NCBI GenBank assembly: GCA_029975215.1
Contig: JARKPO010000013.1
Location: 22,948-86,947, forward strand
Source of the DNA: Levilinea sp.
Lineage (GTDB): Bacteria; Chloroflexota; Anaerolineae; Anaerolineales; Anaerolineaceae
Direction of reading: 5' to 3'
Length of the DNA stretch: 64,000 bases
Shown: positions 50,177 to 59,410 of the stretch, in pieces
Numbering within the stretch: position 1 is the stretch's first letter
Layout: every line of letters begins with the position of its first letter
Made by a program: the position numbers and the translations under genes
The notes under the pieces: generated by a model
What the model saw: only the letters and a program-made list of their open reading frames with translations
Database searches by the model: none
What the model was told of the DNA's origin: nothing

Positions 50177-52150
50177 CTACCCCGCGTCGGGGGAGTCCAA
50201 CAGGCGGTCGGCGGGCAGCTCGGTCACCGGCGAGATGGGCAGCACCACCGTAAAGGTGGTCCCGCGCCCGGGGTTTGAATCCACCCAAATGCGCCCCTGA
50301 TGGGCCTCCACAATGGATTTGACGATGGCCAGTCCCAAGCCCGCGCCGGGGATGTTGCCGCTCAGATTGCTGGCGCGGTAGAACTTGTCAAAGATGTAGG
50401 GCAAATCCACAGCCGGTACGCCGATGCCGTTGTCGGACACCTGCAAGATCACCTGATCGCCCTCCTGCTCGCCGCGCAGGGTCACATTGCCGCCCGGCGG
50501 GGTGTACTTGATAGCGTTGTCCAGCAACTTGTCCACCATCTGGCGGATCTGCACCGGGTTGGCCAGGATGGACGGCAGGCTGGCGGGCAGCTCCACCTTC
50601 AGCTCCATATCCTTCATGTCAATCTGGCGCCGGAAGCCCTCAATGGCAAATTCCACCAACTGACCCAGGTGAACGCTCTCTTTGGTCGAGTCGAAGCCCG
50701 ATTCGATGTGCCCCAGGTTCAGCAGGTCGTCAATCAGGCTGGTGATGTTAATCACGTTGACGTGCACCCGCCGGATAAACTCGCGCTGGCGTTCGTTCAC
50801 CGGTCCCACGCGGTCAATCAGTTCCACATAACCCATGATGGCTGTCAGCGGGGAGCGCAGGTCGTGGGACACGGTGGAAACGAAATCGCTCTTGATCTTA
50901 TCCATCTTCTTGAGATAGGTGATGTCGTGCAGCGCCAGCGCCTTGCCCAGGCCGGAAATGCTGGTGGCCAACACGCTGAACACGCGCCCATCTTCCACGC
51001 TGATCTCGGCTCGGTTGGTGAGGCTGCCGGTGTTGGTTTGAATCAATGCCTGCATCTCTGCCTGAGGGAAAATTTCGTGGAACTGTCGCCCGCTGAGTGC
51101 GGCGTCGCGCTCCAGCCCAAAGGCCTCACGCGCCACCGGGTTTACCAGCAAAATGCGCCGATCTTGATCGGTGACGATCACACCGTCCTGAATGCCCTGC
51201 AGCACGGTTTCCAGCTTCTTCAGCTCTTCCGAGGTATTGGTGTAGCGGCGCGCGTTTTCCAGGGCCACCACAGCGTATTCCGCGATGGCTTCCAACAGGC
51301 GCACATCGCGGTCGGTAAAGCTCAGCCGCTCCAGGCGGTTATCCACCCCCAGGATGCCGAAAACGTGGCCCTTGACCTGCAAGGGGACGTAGATCAGGCT
51401 GTGCACCAGGAAAGCGGTTTTGATCTTTTGGGGGGTCTTTTCGTCAATCAGCACCGGTTTTCCCGTGCTCAAGACCGACCCCAGCAGGGTGTTTTGAACA
51501 GGCATGCGGAAGGCGCGCGCAAAGGCATCATCCACGTTGCGGGTAGCGCGCATATACAGCTCGCCGGTCTCTTCATCCACCAGCATCAAACTGCCTTCTT
51601 CGGCCCCCAGGCAGGTAACTGCCGCCTCTACCACGGCGGTGAGCACGCTGTCCAGATCCAGCGAACTGGTGATGGTGCGTCCCAGCCGCGCCAGGGTTTC
51701 CATCTCGTCCACGCGGCGCTGCAGACTGGCCGAGGCGCGTTTGGATTCGAGCAGAACCCATTCTTTGCGCTGGTGCGCCCTCGACAGGCTGTTTTGCACA
51801 GCCCCCAAAAGGTCTTCCGTGCGCAGAGGCAGAGTCAGGTAGTCGTTGACACCCGCCTGCAAAGCCCGTTTGAGCAGCTCGGGGGTATCTTTACTCACCA
51901 ACAGCAGCACAGGGGCCGCAGGGATATCTTTGATGAAATCTCCCAGCAGGGTCAAGCCGTCCAGTTCACCGACTTTTTCTGCCACGATGATCAAGGCAGG
52001 CTTATCGCGCACAATGGCACTGCGCACCGCGGCGGGTTCTACCGCATTGATCACCTGAAAATTGGCAGCAGCCAGGATCTTTTCCAGCAAAAAACTGATT
52101 TGCCGGTCTGAAACGACAAGGAGAATGGTTTCTTTGGACGGAATACCCAT
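50177..52150 (-). CDS. Pseudo-receiver/GAF/PAS histidine kinase
   Basis: A 657-residue cytoplasmic kinase. Residues 1-125 have the receiver fold but the phospho-acceptor is replaced (LIIVAEKVGELDG, Ala57 where Asp is expected) and the conserved Lys is gone, so this domain cannot be phosphorylated in the usual way. GAF covers about 145-310, PAS about 320-425. HisKA has His429 in VSHDLRSPLTAI and HATPase_c has NAIKYTPPGG, DNGIGV and GAGLGLAI. It starts 15 bases after the neighbouring kinase-like gene and is co-transcribed. Confidence 0.9.
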   Translation of the reverse strand: MGIPSKETILLVVSDRQISFLLEKILAAANFQVINAVEPAAVRSAIVRDKPALIIVAEKVGELDGLTLLGDFIKDIPAAPVLLLVSKDTPELLKRALQAGVNDYLTLPLRTEDLLGAVQNSLSRAHQRKEWVLLESKRASASLQRRVDEMETLARLGRTITSSLDLDSVLTAVVEAAVTCLGAEEGSLMLVDEETGELYMRATRNVDDAFARAFRMPVQNTLLGSVLSTGKPVLIDEKTPQKIKTAFLVHSLIYVPLQVKGHVFGILGVDNRLERLSFTDRDVRLLEAIAEYAVVALENARRYTNTSEELKKLETVLQGIQDGVIVTDQDRRILLVNPVAREAFGLERDAALSGRQFHEIFPQAEMQALIQTNTGSLTNRAEISVEDGRVFSVLATSISGLGKALALHDITYLKKMDKIKSDFVSTVSHDLRSPLTAIMGYVELIDRVGPVNERQREFIRRVHVNVINITSLIDDLLNLGHIESGFDSTKESVHLGQLVEFAIEGFRRQIDMKDMELKVELPASLPSILANPVQIRQMVDKLLDNAIKYTPPGGNVTLRGEQEGDQVILQVSDNGIGVPAVDLPYIFDKFYRASNLSGNIPGAGLGLAIVKSIVEAHQGRIWVDSNPGRGTTFTVVLPISPVTELPADRLLDSPDAG

Positions 52151-52165
52151 GCGAGAACGCCTTTT

Positions 52166-53812
52166 TTAGGGCACTGCTGGCAAAGTCAGGTGAAAAGCTG
52201 CGCCCTGACCGGGCTTGCTTTCCACCCACAGCTTGCCGCCGTGCCGGGTGATGATTTCACGCGCCAGACCCAGGCCAATTCCAAGCCCGCCAAAGCGCAC
52301 CGGGCGGGTTCGATCGGGCTGGTAACTGCCTTCAAAAATTCGCTCAAAATGAACCGGATCCACGCCAATGCCGGTATCAGTGACGGCGATGTGCAGCTGG
52401 CCCTCGGCTGCTTTGTCCACACTCACGGTCACTCGCCCGCCGGGGTTGGAGAATTTGATGGCGTTGGTGAGCAGGCCAATCAGCACCTGCACAATTTGCC
52501 CTGCTGAGGCATGCACGGTTTGCGCAGCGCTGCCTTCCACAATCAGGCTGACATCGTTTTGCTGGGCAAACGGCTGGCAGTGTTTGACCGCCTGCTGAAT
52601 CAGCTCGCCGATTTTGACGCGAGCTGGGCCGGTGCTGGTGGAAAGGGGCAGCACAGCCTCGGTGATGCGCCCCATGCGCTGCATTTGTTCCTGCAAGGTG
52701 CTGAGCGCCTTACGCTGCTCTGCCGTCCAGCGCGCCCCAGGGTCGTTGGCCAGCCGTTCCAGGGCTTGCTGGGCCAAATCCACCGACGGGCGCAGTTCTT
52801 TTTTAGCCGTCTGCAAAATCTCGTTGGTGATCTTTTCGCCTGCCTGGGCGTTTTCGGATTGGCTTTGCAGCGAACGGGCGCGGCCTTCCACCTCTCGGAA
52901 CAGACGCGCGTTCACCAAAGAGATCGAGGCGTAATCCGCCACGGCTTCCATGAGGTGCTGCTCGCTGGGGGTAAAGGGCGCGGCGGCTTTGCGCACGCCC
53001 ACCAACAGGCCCATCACCTGACGCTGCACTTTGATGGGCACAATCAGGGCTGAATGGCCGAAAGAGGCAATGCGGAAGCGTTTGATGGGCTCGCCGTGAA
53101 TCGAGAGCGGCTCACCGCTCATGGCCACCAGAGAGCTGATGCCGTCGTCAAACGGCTGATTGAGGAAGGCCGTGGCCGAAGCAGGCAGATCGCGCTGGGC
53201 AACCATCACAAAGTTCTTTCCGGCCTCGTCGCGCAGCAGCATCCAACCCATGTCGCTTTGGGTCACGCGCGCGGCGCCTTCCAAAATCCGCTCGAACAGC
53301 AGGCTTTGGTCGGTGATGGAGGTGACGGCTTTGCCGATGGAGAAAATGGTGGTCAGTTCGCGCACACGGGCTTGCAGTTCCTGGTTGGTCTGCTGCAATT
53401 GGTGGGAGAGCTGATCGCGTTCTCGCCGCTCGCGCACCTGCTTGAGGGCGCGTTCCACCACGGCCACCACTTCCGCCTCACGCACCGGCCAGATCAGGTA
53501 ATCGGTGGCTCCCAGGCGAAAGGCCTGGATGATGTCCAGCTCGGTGCCTTTGCGAGCCAAAACAATCAGCGGAGTTTGTGAATTTTGCGCGCTGAAGGCC
53601 ACCATCAGGTCTTTTCCGCTCAAGCCTGGGATGGACAGATCCACAATGATGACGTCCGGTGAAAGCTGGACAGCGCGGGCGATGGCCGTGGACGAATCGG
53701 GTGCCACATAGGTCTGATACCCGGCCGACTTTAACGCCTGGCGGGAAAGCAGATCACTGATGATGGTGTCGTTCTCAACAATCAGGATTCGTTCCGGGGT
53801 AGGAGTGGTCAT
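52166..53812 (-). CDS. Receiver/GAF protein with degenerate kinase core
   Basis: A 548-residue protein. The receiver (1-125) keeps E13, D15 and the phospho-acceptor Asp58 in VIIVDLSIPGLSG, but the conserved Lys is Trp (YLIWPVRE). GAF spans about 150-305. The dimerisation region shows AKKELRPSVDLAQQALERL where a SHELRTPL motif with His is expected, so it lacks the phospho-acceptor His. The ATPase domain is intact (NAIKFSNPGG, DTGIGV, GLGIGLGLA). The ATG at 53812 lies 6 bases after TATCAT, a leaderless-type start. Confidence 0.88.
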   Translation of the reverse strand: MTTPTPERILIVENDTIISDLLSRQALKSAGYQTYVAPDSSTAIARAVQLSPDVIIVDLSIPGLSGKDLMVAFSAQNSQTPLIVLARKGTELDIIQAFRLGATDYLIWPVREAEVVAVVERALKQVRERRERDQLSHQLQQTNQELQARVRELTTIFSIGKAVTSITDQSLLFERILEGAARVTQSDMGWMLLRDEAGKNFVMVAQRDLPASATAFLNQPFDDGISSLVAMSGEPLSIHGEPIKRFRIASFGHSALIVPIKVQRQVMGLLVGVRKAAAPFTPSEQHLMEAVADYASISLVNARLFREVEGRARSLQSQSENAQAGEKITNEILQTAKKELRPSVDLAQQALERLANDPGARWTAEQRKALSTLQEQMQRMGRITEAVLPLSTSTGPARVKIGELIQQAVKHCQPFAQQNDVSLIVEGSAAQTVHASAGQIVQVLIGLLTNAIKFSNPGGRVTVSVDKAAEGQLHIAVTDTGIGVDPVHFERIFEGSYQPDRTRPVRFGGLGIGLGLAREIITRHGGKLWVESKPGQGAAFHLTLPAVP

Positions 53813-53818
53813 TCAATA

Positions 53819-53824
53819 ATGATA
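53819..53824 (-). promoter_or_regulatory. -10 box of the twin-kinase operon, leaderless type
   Basis: On the minus strand TATCAT (53824-53819) ends 6 bases before the ATG at 53812; no Shine-Dalgarno sequence is seen. Confidence 0.5.
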
Positions 53825-53908
53825 GCACGGATGGAAAAAATTGGGGTGAAAATGTTAAGGATTTTTATGAGGATCGTTAGAGTTCCATAAGAAAGCTCGC
53901 GCCCCTTC

Positions 53909-53938
53909 TTGACTTTGGTGTAAACATCGGCATACAAT
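53909..53938 (+). promoter_or_regulatory. Promoter of the dnaJ-like gene
   Basis: TTGACT (53909-53914) and TACAAT (53933-53938) with an 18-base spacer, giving a leader of about 11 nt that still contains GGAG before the ATG at 53956. Confidence 0.65.
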
Positions 53939-53955
53939 CAAAATATGGAGTGGGT

Positions 53956-54882
53956 ATGGACTATAAGGATTACTATAAAATTTTAGGCGTAGAGCGCAGC
54001 GCGACCCCCGAAGAGATCAAACGCGCGTACCGCAAACTCGCCATGCAGTACCATCCGGACCGCAACCCGGGCGATAAAGCGGCTGAGGATAAATTTAAAG
54101 AAATCAACGAAGCTCACGAGGTCCTCAGCGACGCCCAAAAGCGCAGCCGGTATGACCAGCTTGGTGCAGATTATTCACGCTGGCAGCAAACCGGCAGCCC
54201 CGGCAATTTCAACTGGGAGGATTGGTTCACGCAGACGGGCTTTGGGCGCGGCGGCGCACGCACCAGCACCGGCCGGGTGGAAGATATCTTCGGCCAGGCC
54301 GACTTTTCGGATTTCTTCAACATGATCTTCGGCGGCCTGGGTTCCAGCGGCCCGCGGCGCGCGGCCCAACAGCGCCCCAGCCGCGTGGAGGCCGTGGCGC
54401 GCATCAGTTTGGAAGAGGCTTATCACGGCACAGCGCGCACCCTGCAGGTGGACGGCCGCCGCCTGGAGGTCAAGATTCCGCGCGGCGCTCAGACCGGCAC
54501 CAAGGTGCGTATGGCTGGGGCGGCCGTGGGCGGCCCCAACGGACAAAACGCGGATGTGTACCTCAAAATTGAGGTGGCCGACGATCCGCGTTATGAGCGG
54601 CGCGGCGACGACCTGTACACAGAAACCGCCGTGGATTTGTATACTGCTGTTTTGGGCGGGCAGGTGAATGTGAACACCCTGGGCGGCAGCGTGGTACTGA
54701 CCATCCCCGCCGGAACTCAACCCGGCCAGACTTTCCGCCTGGCGGGCCGCGGCATGCCCAAACTGCGCCAGCCGGATCAACATGGTGATCTGTACGTGCG
54801 CACAAAAGTCACTTTGCCGAAAAATTTAACCGCCGAACAGCGCGGCTTGTTTGAAAAACTGCGGCAGTCCTCATTGGGCTGA
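53956..54882 (+). CDS. DnaJ-like co-chaperone (CbpA type)
   Basis: A 308-residue protein. The J domain (1-70) has HPD at 33-35 and the usual [25 protein letters not shown] start. A Gly/Phe/Arg-rich linker (about 75-140) follows, then DnaJ_C beta domains (about 145-300). There is no CXXCXGXG zinc domain, so this is a class II (CbpA/DjlA-like) co-chaperone that stimulates DnaK. ATG 53956 has GGAG upstream; a GTG two codons earlier is also possible. It precedes an HtrA-like protease gene by 35 bases. Confidence 0.92.
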   Translation: MDYKDYYKILGVERSATPEEIKRAYRKLAMQYHPDRNPGDKAAEDKFKEINEAHEVLSDAQKRSRYDQLGADYSRWQQTGSPGNFNWEDWFTQTGFGRGGARTSTGRVEDIFGQADFSDFFNMIFGGLGSSGPRRAAQQRPSRVEAVARISLEEAYHGTARTLQVDGRRLEVKIPRGAQTGTKVRMAGAAVGGPNGQNADVYLKIEVADDPRYERRGDDLYTETAVDLYTAVLGGQVNVNTLGGSVVLTIPAGTQPGQTFRLAGRGMPKLRQPDQHGDLYVRTKVTLPKNLTAEQRGLFEKLRQSSLG

Positions 54883-54917
54883 CCGCTCCGATTAATTGTT
54901 GAAAGTGCAGGTGAAAA

Positions 54918-56084
54918 ATGAAAAAACTTTCTCTTCTTCTCTCTGTGACTGTGCTGGCGCTGACCACGCTGGCTTGCGGGTTTACCTTCCCGAAGACGTC
55001 CATTCAAGAGTCTCAGCCGCCCCATGTGCCTACGCCGGTGCTGATCCCGACGGCGGTCAGCCTGCCCCCCGCTTTTCAGGGGGATGTGACCGACATGGGC
55101 AATACCCTGGTGGACCTCTATCAACGCGCCAGCCCGGGGGTGGTGTCTATTCAGGTGCTGACCCAACCCGGCAGCGGCTTGGGGTCGGGCTTTGTGTATG
55201 ATAAGGAAGGCCATATCATCACCAATTATCACGTGGTGGAAGGTGCCACCGATTTAGAGGTGGATTTCCCCACCGGTTACAAGGTGCGCGGTACAGTGCT
55301 GGCGACAGATCTGGACTCGGACCTGGCGGTGATTAAGGTGGATGCCCCCGCCGACCAACTGGTTCCCCTGCCTCTGGGCGATAGCGACCAACTCAAAGTG
55401 GGCCAGCCTGTGGTGGCCATCGGCAACCCCTTTGGTCTGTCGGGCACCATGACGCTGGGAATCATTTCGGCCAAGGGACGCACCCTGGATTCGATGCGCA
55501 CTTCGGGGGAAGGTTCCTATTTCTCTGCGGGCGATATCATCCAGACGGATGCGTCCATCAACCCCGGCAATTCCGGCGGCCCCCTGCTGAACCTGCGGGG
55601 TGAGGTCATCGGCCTTAACCGCGCCATCCGCACCACCGGCATGACCACCGACGGTGAGCCGGTCAACAGCGGTATCGGCTTTGCCATCTCCAGCAATATC
55701 CTGCGGCGGGTGGTGCCGGTGCTGATTGTGGAGAAAAAATATGATTATCCCTACCTGGGGATTTCGGCGATGCCGGAACTGAGCCTGACCGCTCAGGAAG
55801 CCCTGGGGTTAAAGTATTCCACCGGTGCCTATATTGTGGAAGTGGTTCCTGGAGGTCCGGCGGATAAGGCCGGTCTGCGCGGCGCCGAAACGGCCACCAA
55901 CATTGCCGGCCTCAAGAAGGGCGGCGATCTGATCATCGCCGTGGACGGCCGACCGGTGCGGGTGTTTGGCGATTTGCTGAGCTATTTGATGACCAGCAAA
56001 AGCCCCGGCGAGACCATCACTTTGACCATTGTGCGCGATAATAAAGAACAGGAGGTGAAAATCACGTTAGACAAGCGGTCTTAG
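54918..56084 (+). CDS. HtrA/DegP-like serine protease, lipoprotein
   Basis: A 388-residue exported protease. Signal LSLLLSVTVLALTTLAC ends at lipobox Cys20, then a Pro-rich linker. The S1C triad is His105 (TNYHVVEG), Asp135 (SDLAVI) and Ser219 (INPGNSGGP). One PDZ domain covers about 275-385. Such proteases degrade or refold damaged exported proteins. Co-location with the DnaJ-like and baeRF genes suggests a stress operon. GGTGA lies in front of the ATG. Confidence 0.93.
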   Translation: MKKLSLLLSVTVLALTTLACGFTFPKTSIQESQPPHVPTPVLIPTAVSLPPAFQGDVTDMGNTLVDLYQRASPGVVSIQVLTQPGSGLGSGFVYDKEGHIITNYHVVEGATDLEVDFPTGYKVRGTVLATDLDSDLAVIKVDAPADQLVPLPLGDSDQLKVGQPVVAIGNPFGLSGTMTLGIISAKGRTLDSMRTSGEGSYFSAGDIIQTDASINPGNSGGPLLNLRGEVIGLNRAIRTTGMTTDGEPVNSGIGFAISSNILRRVVPVLIVEKKYDYPYLGISAMPELSLTAQEALGLKYSTGAYIVEVVPGGPADKAGLRGAETATNIAGLKKGGDLIIAVDGRPVRVFGDLLSYLMTSKSPGETITLTIVRDNKEQEVKITLDKRS

Positions 56085-56123
56085 CTGTTTCGGCCCATTC
56101 AACAATTTGTGAAGGAGGTTTCC

Positions 56124-57221
56124 ATGTTGACGGAAAGCAACCTGCGGGAGCTTTTGGAATTTAAGGCAAAGACCCAAATGGTTACGCTCTACCTGAACAC
56201 CGAGCCTTCAAAAGGGAACGCGGATTCCTATAAGCTGCGCATGCGCACCCTCTTGAAAGAGGTTAAACTGCCGCAGGACGTGGAAGCGATTGAGCGTTTC
56301 TTTATGCAGGAATATGACGGAGCTGGCCGCGGCGTGGCGGTGTTTTCGTGCGCTGAGGCCGGTTTCTTTCGGGCCTATCCTCTGGCCTTGCCGGTCAGCG
56401 ATCGAGTGAATGTGTCCGATCGACCGGCGCTGAAACCCATCACCGATTTGCTGGATAATTACGGCGGTTACGGCGTGGCCCTGGTGGACCAACAAGGGGC
56501 GCGGCTGTTCTTCTTTCATTTGGGCGAACTGCGCGAGCAGGAAGGCGTGATGGGCGAGGCGGTGAAGCACGTCAAGCGCGGGGGAGCTTCCACTGTGGCG
56601 GGGCGGCGGGGGGGTGTGGCCGGACGCACGCGCGCCATGGAAGAGACCGTGGATCGTAACATCAAAGAATCGGCCGAATTTGCCAGCCGCTTTTTTGAAG
56701 AAAACCACGTGCGCCGCGTACTTATCGGCGGAACCGATGCCAATGTGGCCCTCTTCCGTGCAGCCCTGCCCAAAGCCTGGCAGAGCCTGGTGAAAGGCAC
56801 CTTTGCCATGAGCATGACCGCCAGCCACGCGGAGGTACAGGAACGCGCCATGCAGATCGGCATGGAAAGCGAACGCCTGCGCGAGGAACAGCTGGTGAAC
56901 GATCTGGTCACCGCTGCGGCCAAAGGCGGGTTGGCGGTGGTCGGCCTGTCCGACACACTCAAAGCGGTCAACGAAGACCGCGTGCTCAACCTGGTGGTGG
57001 CTGAGGGTTTCCAATATTCAGGATTTGAATGCGGCGGCTGTGAGATGTTGGCTTTGAATGAAAAAGAGTGTGCGAATTGCGGCGGCAAGACCGCGGCCGT
57101 TGCGGATGTGGTGAATCAGGCGATTCACCGGGTGATGCGCCGCGGCGGCAGTGTGGAGGTGGTGCACACGAACGCACAATTGGAAAACGTCGGGATGATC
57201 GCCGCGCAGCTGCGCTATTAA
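56124..57221 (+). CDS. baeRF-family (bacterial release-factor-like) protein
   Basis: A 365-residue protein with the layout of bacterial homologues of archaeal/eukaryotic release factor eRF1: N-terminal strand region VTLYLNTEP, middle region GVALVDQQGARLFFFHLGEL, and FFEENHVRRVLIGGTDANVALFRAALPKA typical of the eRF1 domain 2-3 part. A linker rich in Gly and Arg (RGGASTVAGRRGGVAGRT) stands where a catalytic loop would be. Near the C-terminus four Cys (CGGCEML, CANCGG) form a zinc ribbon. Proposed roles are ribosome rescue or tRNA/ribosome hydrolysis. AAGGAGGT precedes the ATG. Confidence 0.72.
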   Translation: MLTESNLRELLEFKAKTQMVTLYLNTEPSKGNADSYKLRMRTLLKEVKLPQDVEAIERFFMQEYDGAGRGVAVFSCAEAGFFRAYPLALPVSDRVNVSDRPALKPITDLLDNYGGYGVALVDQQGARLFFFHLGELREQEGVMGEAVKHVKRGGASTVAGRRGGVAGRTRAMEETVDRNIKESAEFASRFFEENHVRRVLIGGTDANVALFRAALPKAWQSLVKGTFAMSMTASHAEVQERAMQIGMESERLREEQLVNDLVTAAAKGGLAVVGLSDTLKAVNEDRVLNLVVAEGFQYSGFECGGCEMLALNEKECANCGGKTAAVADVVNQAIHRVMRRGGSVEVVHTNAQLENVGMIAAQLRY

Positions 57222-57254
57222 CGGTATCCGCTTGTCTGTGTCATCGGAAAGAAA

Positions 57255-57279
57255 CGAGTCCGGCAAATCGCCGGACTCG
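57255..57279. terminator. Hairpin between convergent genes
   Basis: CGAGTCCGGC (57255-57264) pairs perfectly with GCCGGACTCG (57270-57279), loop AAATC, followed by TTGATTGTTT on the plus strand. Confidence 0.75.
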
Positions 57280-57304
57280 TTGATTGTTTACAGCCTGTGC
57301 GCTG

Positions 57305-57814
57305 TCACCAGCGGTTGTGATGAATCCGCTCTGGGCGGAAGCGGTCCACACGCCCCAAGACGCGCCCCGGATAGCCGATAGCCACCAGCGAAAGCGGGTG
57401 GACATGCTCCGGAAGTCCCAGGAGCAGGCGCATGTTATCAATGCGAATCGGGTCAGGATGGATCCCCAGCCAAACTGCGCCCAACCCCAGCCCGTGCGCC
57501 GCCAGGAGCATGTTCTGTGTGGCAGCGGAGCAGTCCTGCATCCACCGATCGGGGCGCTTTTCCAGCTGTGAATCGCCGCAGACCAAAATGGCCATTGGCG
57601 CTTCGTGCAGGCTTTCGGCCGCGGGGTGAAATTCGGTCACTTTTTCCAGCATCAGGCGGTCGTTGATGACCACATAATGCCAGGGCTGGGCGTTTGCCGC
57701 CGAAGGAGCCTGCATGGCAGCCCGCAAGATCTTCTCCACAAATTCCTCTGGCACTGCGTCGGGCGTAAAATGACGGATACTGCGCCGGGTCATCAATCCT
57801 TCAATTAATTCCAT
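57305..57814 (-). CDS. Nitroreductase family protein
   Basis: A 169-residue FMN-dependent oxidoreductase. RRSIRHFTPDAV near 10-21 and APSAANAQPWHYVVI near 36-50 bind FMN, and GLGAVWLGIHPD plus SLVAIGYPG near the C-terminus are conserved. This short form reduces nitro groups, quinones or unknown flavin substrates. CAGGAG precedes the ATG. The upstream gap 57815-58065 shows nothing recognisable. Confidence 0.88.
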   Translation of the reverse strand: MELIEGLMTRRSIRHFTPDAVPEEFVEKILRAAMQAPSAANAQPWHYVVINDRLMLEKVTEFHPAAESLHEAPMAILVCGDSQLEKRPDRWMQDCSAATQNMLLAAHGLGLGAVWLGIHPDPIRIDNMRLLLGLPEHVHPLSLVAIGYPGRVLGRVDRFRPERIHHNRW

Positions 57815-58065
57815 ACCAAAGGCTCCTGAGCTGTAGTCGGGGGATAGTTAAATTGTATCACAACTGCTGCAAACGCGAGTCGCGTGCAGGCCAGCAACTT
57901 TTCTGCTGGAAAACGGGGTATACGTGAGCCATTTTTCACAAAGGGTATGCAAGGTTTAGGCAGCGGCTTGCAATTTGTGGGGTCATGGGATATCTTTGTA
58001 TAAAGAATGTAGACGCAACGTTAGCTTCAAGCTGCTATTATTTTGTACACTCAGTGGAGGTTGGA

Positions 58066-59256
58066 ATGAAGAAAGTTCTGCGATCGCTTCGCATTTTGCC
58101 CTGGGGGCTGTTGGTTTTCGCGTTGGTTCTGTCGGGCTGCCAAACAGCGGTGCAGCCCACGCCCAGCGGCGCGACCCCCGCTGCGGATTCGCCCGCAGTG
58201 GTGAGCGCCACAGGTGTGGTGGTGCCGGCGCAGTGGGCCACGCTCAGCCTGGCGGGTTCAGGGCGTATTGCTGAACTGCTGGTGAATGAGGGCGATCAGG
58301 TAAGCAAAGATCAGGTGCTGCTGCGTCTGGAAGGCAGCGATCAGCTGCGCGCAGCCCTGGCGGCGGCCGAAGTGGAGTGGGTGGCGGCCAACCAGAACCT
58401 GAAAACCCTGAACGACAACTGGGAACAGGCACGGGCTGCAGCTCAACTGCGGCTGGCACAGGCCAAGGATGCTTTTGACACGGCGGAAAAACGCCGCGGA
58501 TGGAAAGAATACCGCGTGGGCAATCAGGAACAAATTGATATCGCCCGCGCTGATCTGCTGGTGGCGCAGGATCGGGTGGACAAGGCCGAAGAAGCCTACA
58601 GCTATGTGGAAGACCGTGCGGAAGAGGACCTGGAACGGGCCGCCCTTCTCAGCGCGCTGGCGGCCGCCCGACAGGCCCGCGACCGCGCCGCCCGCAACCT
58701 GAATTATCTGCTGTCGCTGCCGGACGAAATTGAGGTGGCCAAGGCTGACGCGGAATTGGAAGTGGCTCGGGCCGAGGTGGAAGCCGCCCAGCGCGAACTG
58801 GACAAGCTGAAAAACGGCCCCGATCCCGATCTGCTGAGCCTGGCTGAAGCGCGCATTAAAAACGCGGAAGCCCAACGGCAGGCCACCCAATCGGCCTTGG
58901 ACGACCTGGAACTCAAGGCTCCCTTTGCGGGTTCCATCAGCCGCCTCAATGTGCGCGCGCAGGAATGGATTGCCCCCGGCCAGCCGGTGTTGATTCTGGC
59001 TGATCTCAGCAATTTACAGGTGGAAACCACCGACCTGAGCGAAATTGACGTGGCCCGCATTCGCGAGGGCAACCTGGCGGATGTGACTTTTGACGCGCTG
59101 CCGGATGCGCGTGTGAAGGGCGGCGTAATACGCATCTCACCCAAGGCTTCTGAGGGCGCAGGCGTGAACTACACCGTGGTGGTGAGGCTGATTGAGATCC
59201 CCGCTGGACTGCGCTGGGGCATGACTGCCTTCGTGGATATTGAACTGGTGGAGTGA
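58066..59256 (+). CDS. HlyD/MFP-type periplasmic adaptor lipoprotein
   Basis: A 396-residue exported protein with lipobox LSGC (Cys25). A lipoyl-like half (GRIAELLVNEGDQVSKDQVLLRLEG) is followed by a long coiled-coil hairpin rich in Ala, Glu and Arg (about 95-265), then the second lipoyl half LKAPFAGSISRLNVRAQEW and a beta-barrel domain. It is built like MacA-type adaptors of ABC exporters, but no MacB-like ATPase/permease gene is adjacent, so the partner lies elsewhere. GGAGGTTGG precedes the ATG. Confidence 0.88.
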   Translation: MKKVLRSLRILPWGLLVFALVLSGCQTAVQPTPSGATPAADSPAVVSATGVVVPAQWATLSLAGSGRIAELLVNEGDQVSKDQVLLRLEGSDQLRAALAAAEVEWVAANQNLKTLNDNWEQARAAAQLRLAQAKDAFDTAEKRRGWKEYRVGNQEQIDIARADLLVAQDRVDKAEEAYSYVEDRAEEDLERAALLSALAAARQARDRAARNLNYLLSLPDEIEVAKADAELEVARAEVEAAQRELDKLKNGPDPDLLSLAEARIKNAEAQRQATQSALDDLELKAPFAGSISRLNVRAQEWIAPGQPVLILADLSNLQVETTDLSEIDVARIREGNLADVTFDALPDARVKGGVIRISPKASEGAGVNYTVVVRLIEIPAGLRWGMTAFVDIELVE

Positions 59257-59410
59257 TGCGGGTACAATGGAACCTTCTGCAGTGTGAGGCGCACACAGGC
59301 TGCCCGCGCGCGGTGAGGTTCCATCCGACATGAGCATTCTCCCGATATCGGATGGGTGCAGGCAGCCTGAACATGTGCCCGCATCCATCCGAATTCATTC
59401 AAGGAAGTGC

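Noticed and set aside
50300..52111. 603-codon open frame on the plus strand opposite the 657-residue kinase
   Set aside because: The kinase frame holds all GAF, PAS, HisKA and HATPase motifs; the opposing frame has none and is Gln/His-rich, a usual shadow of GC-rich genes.
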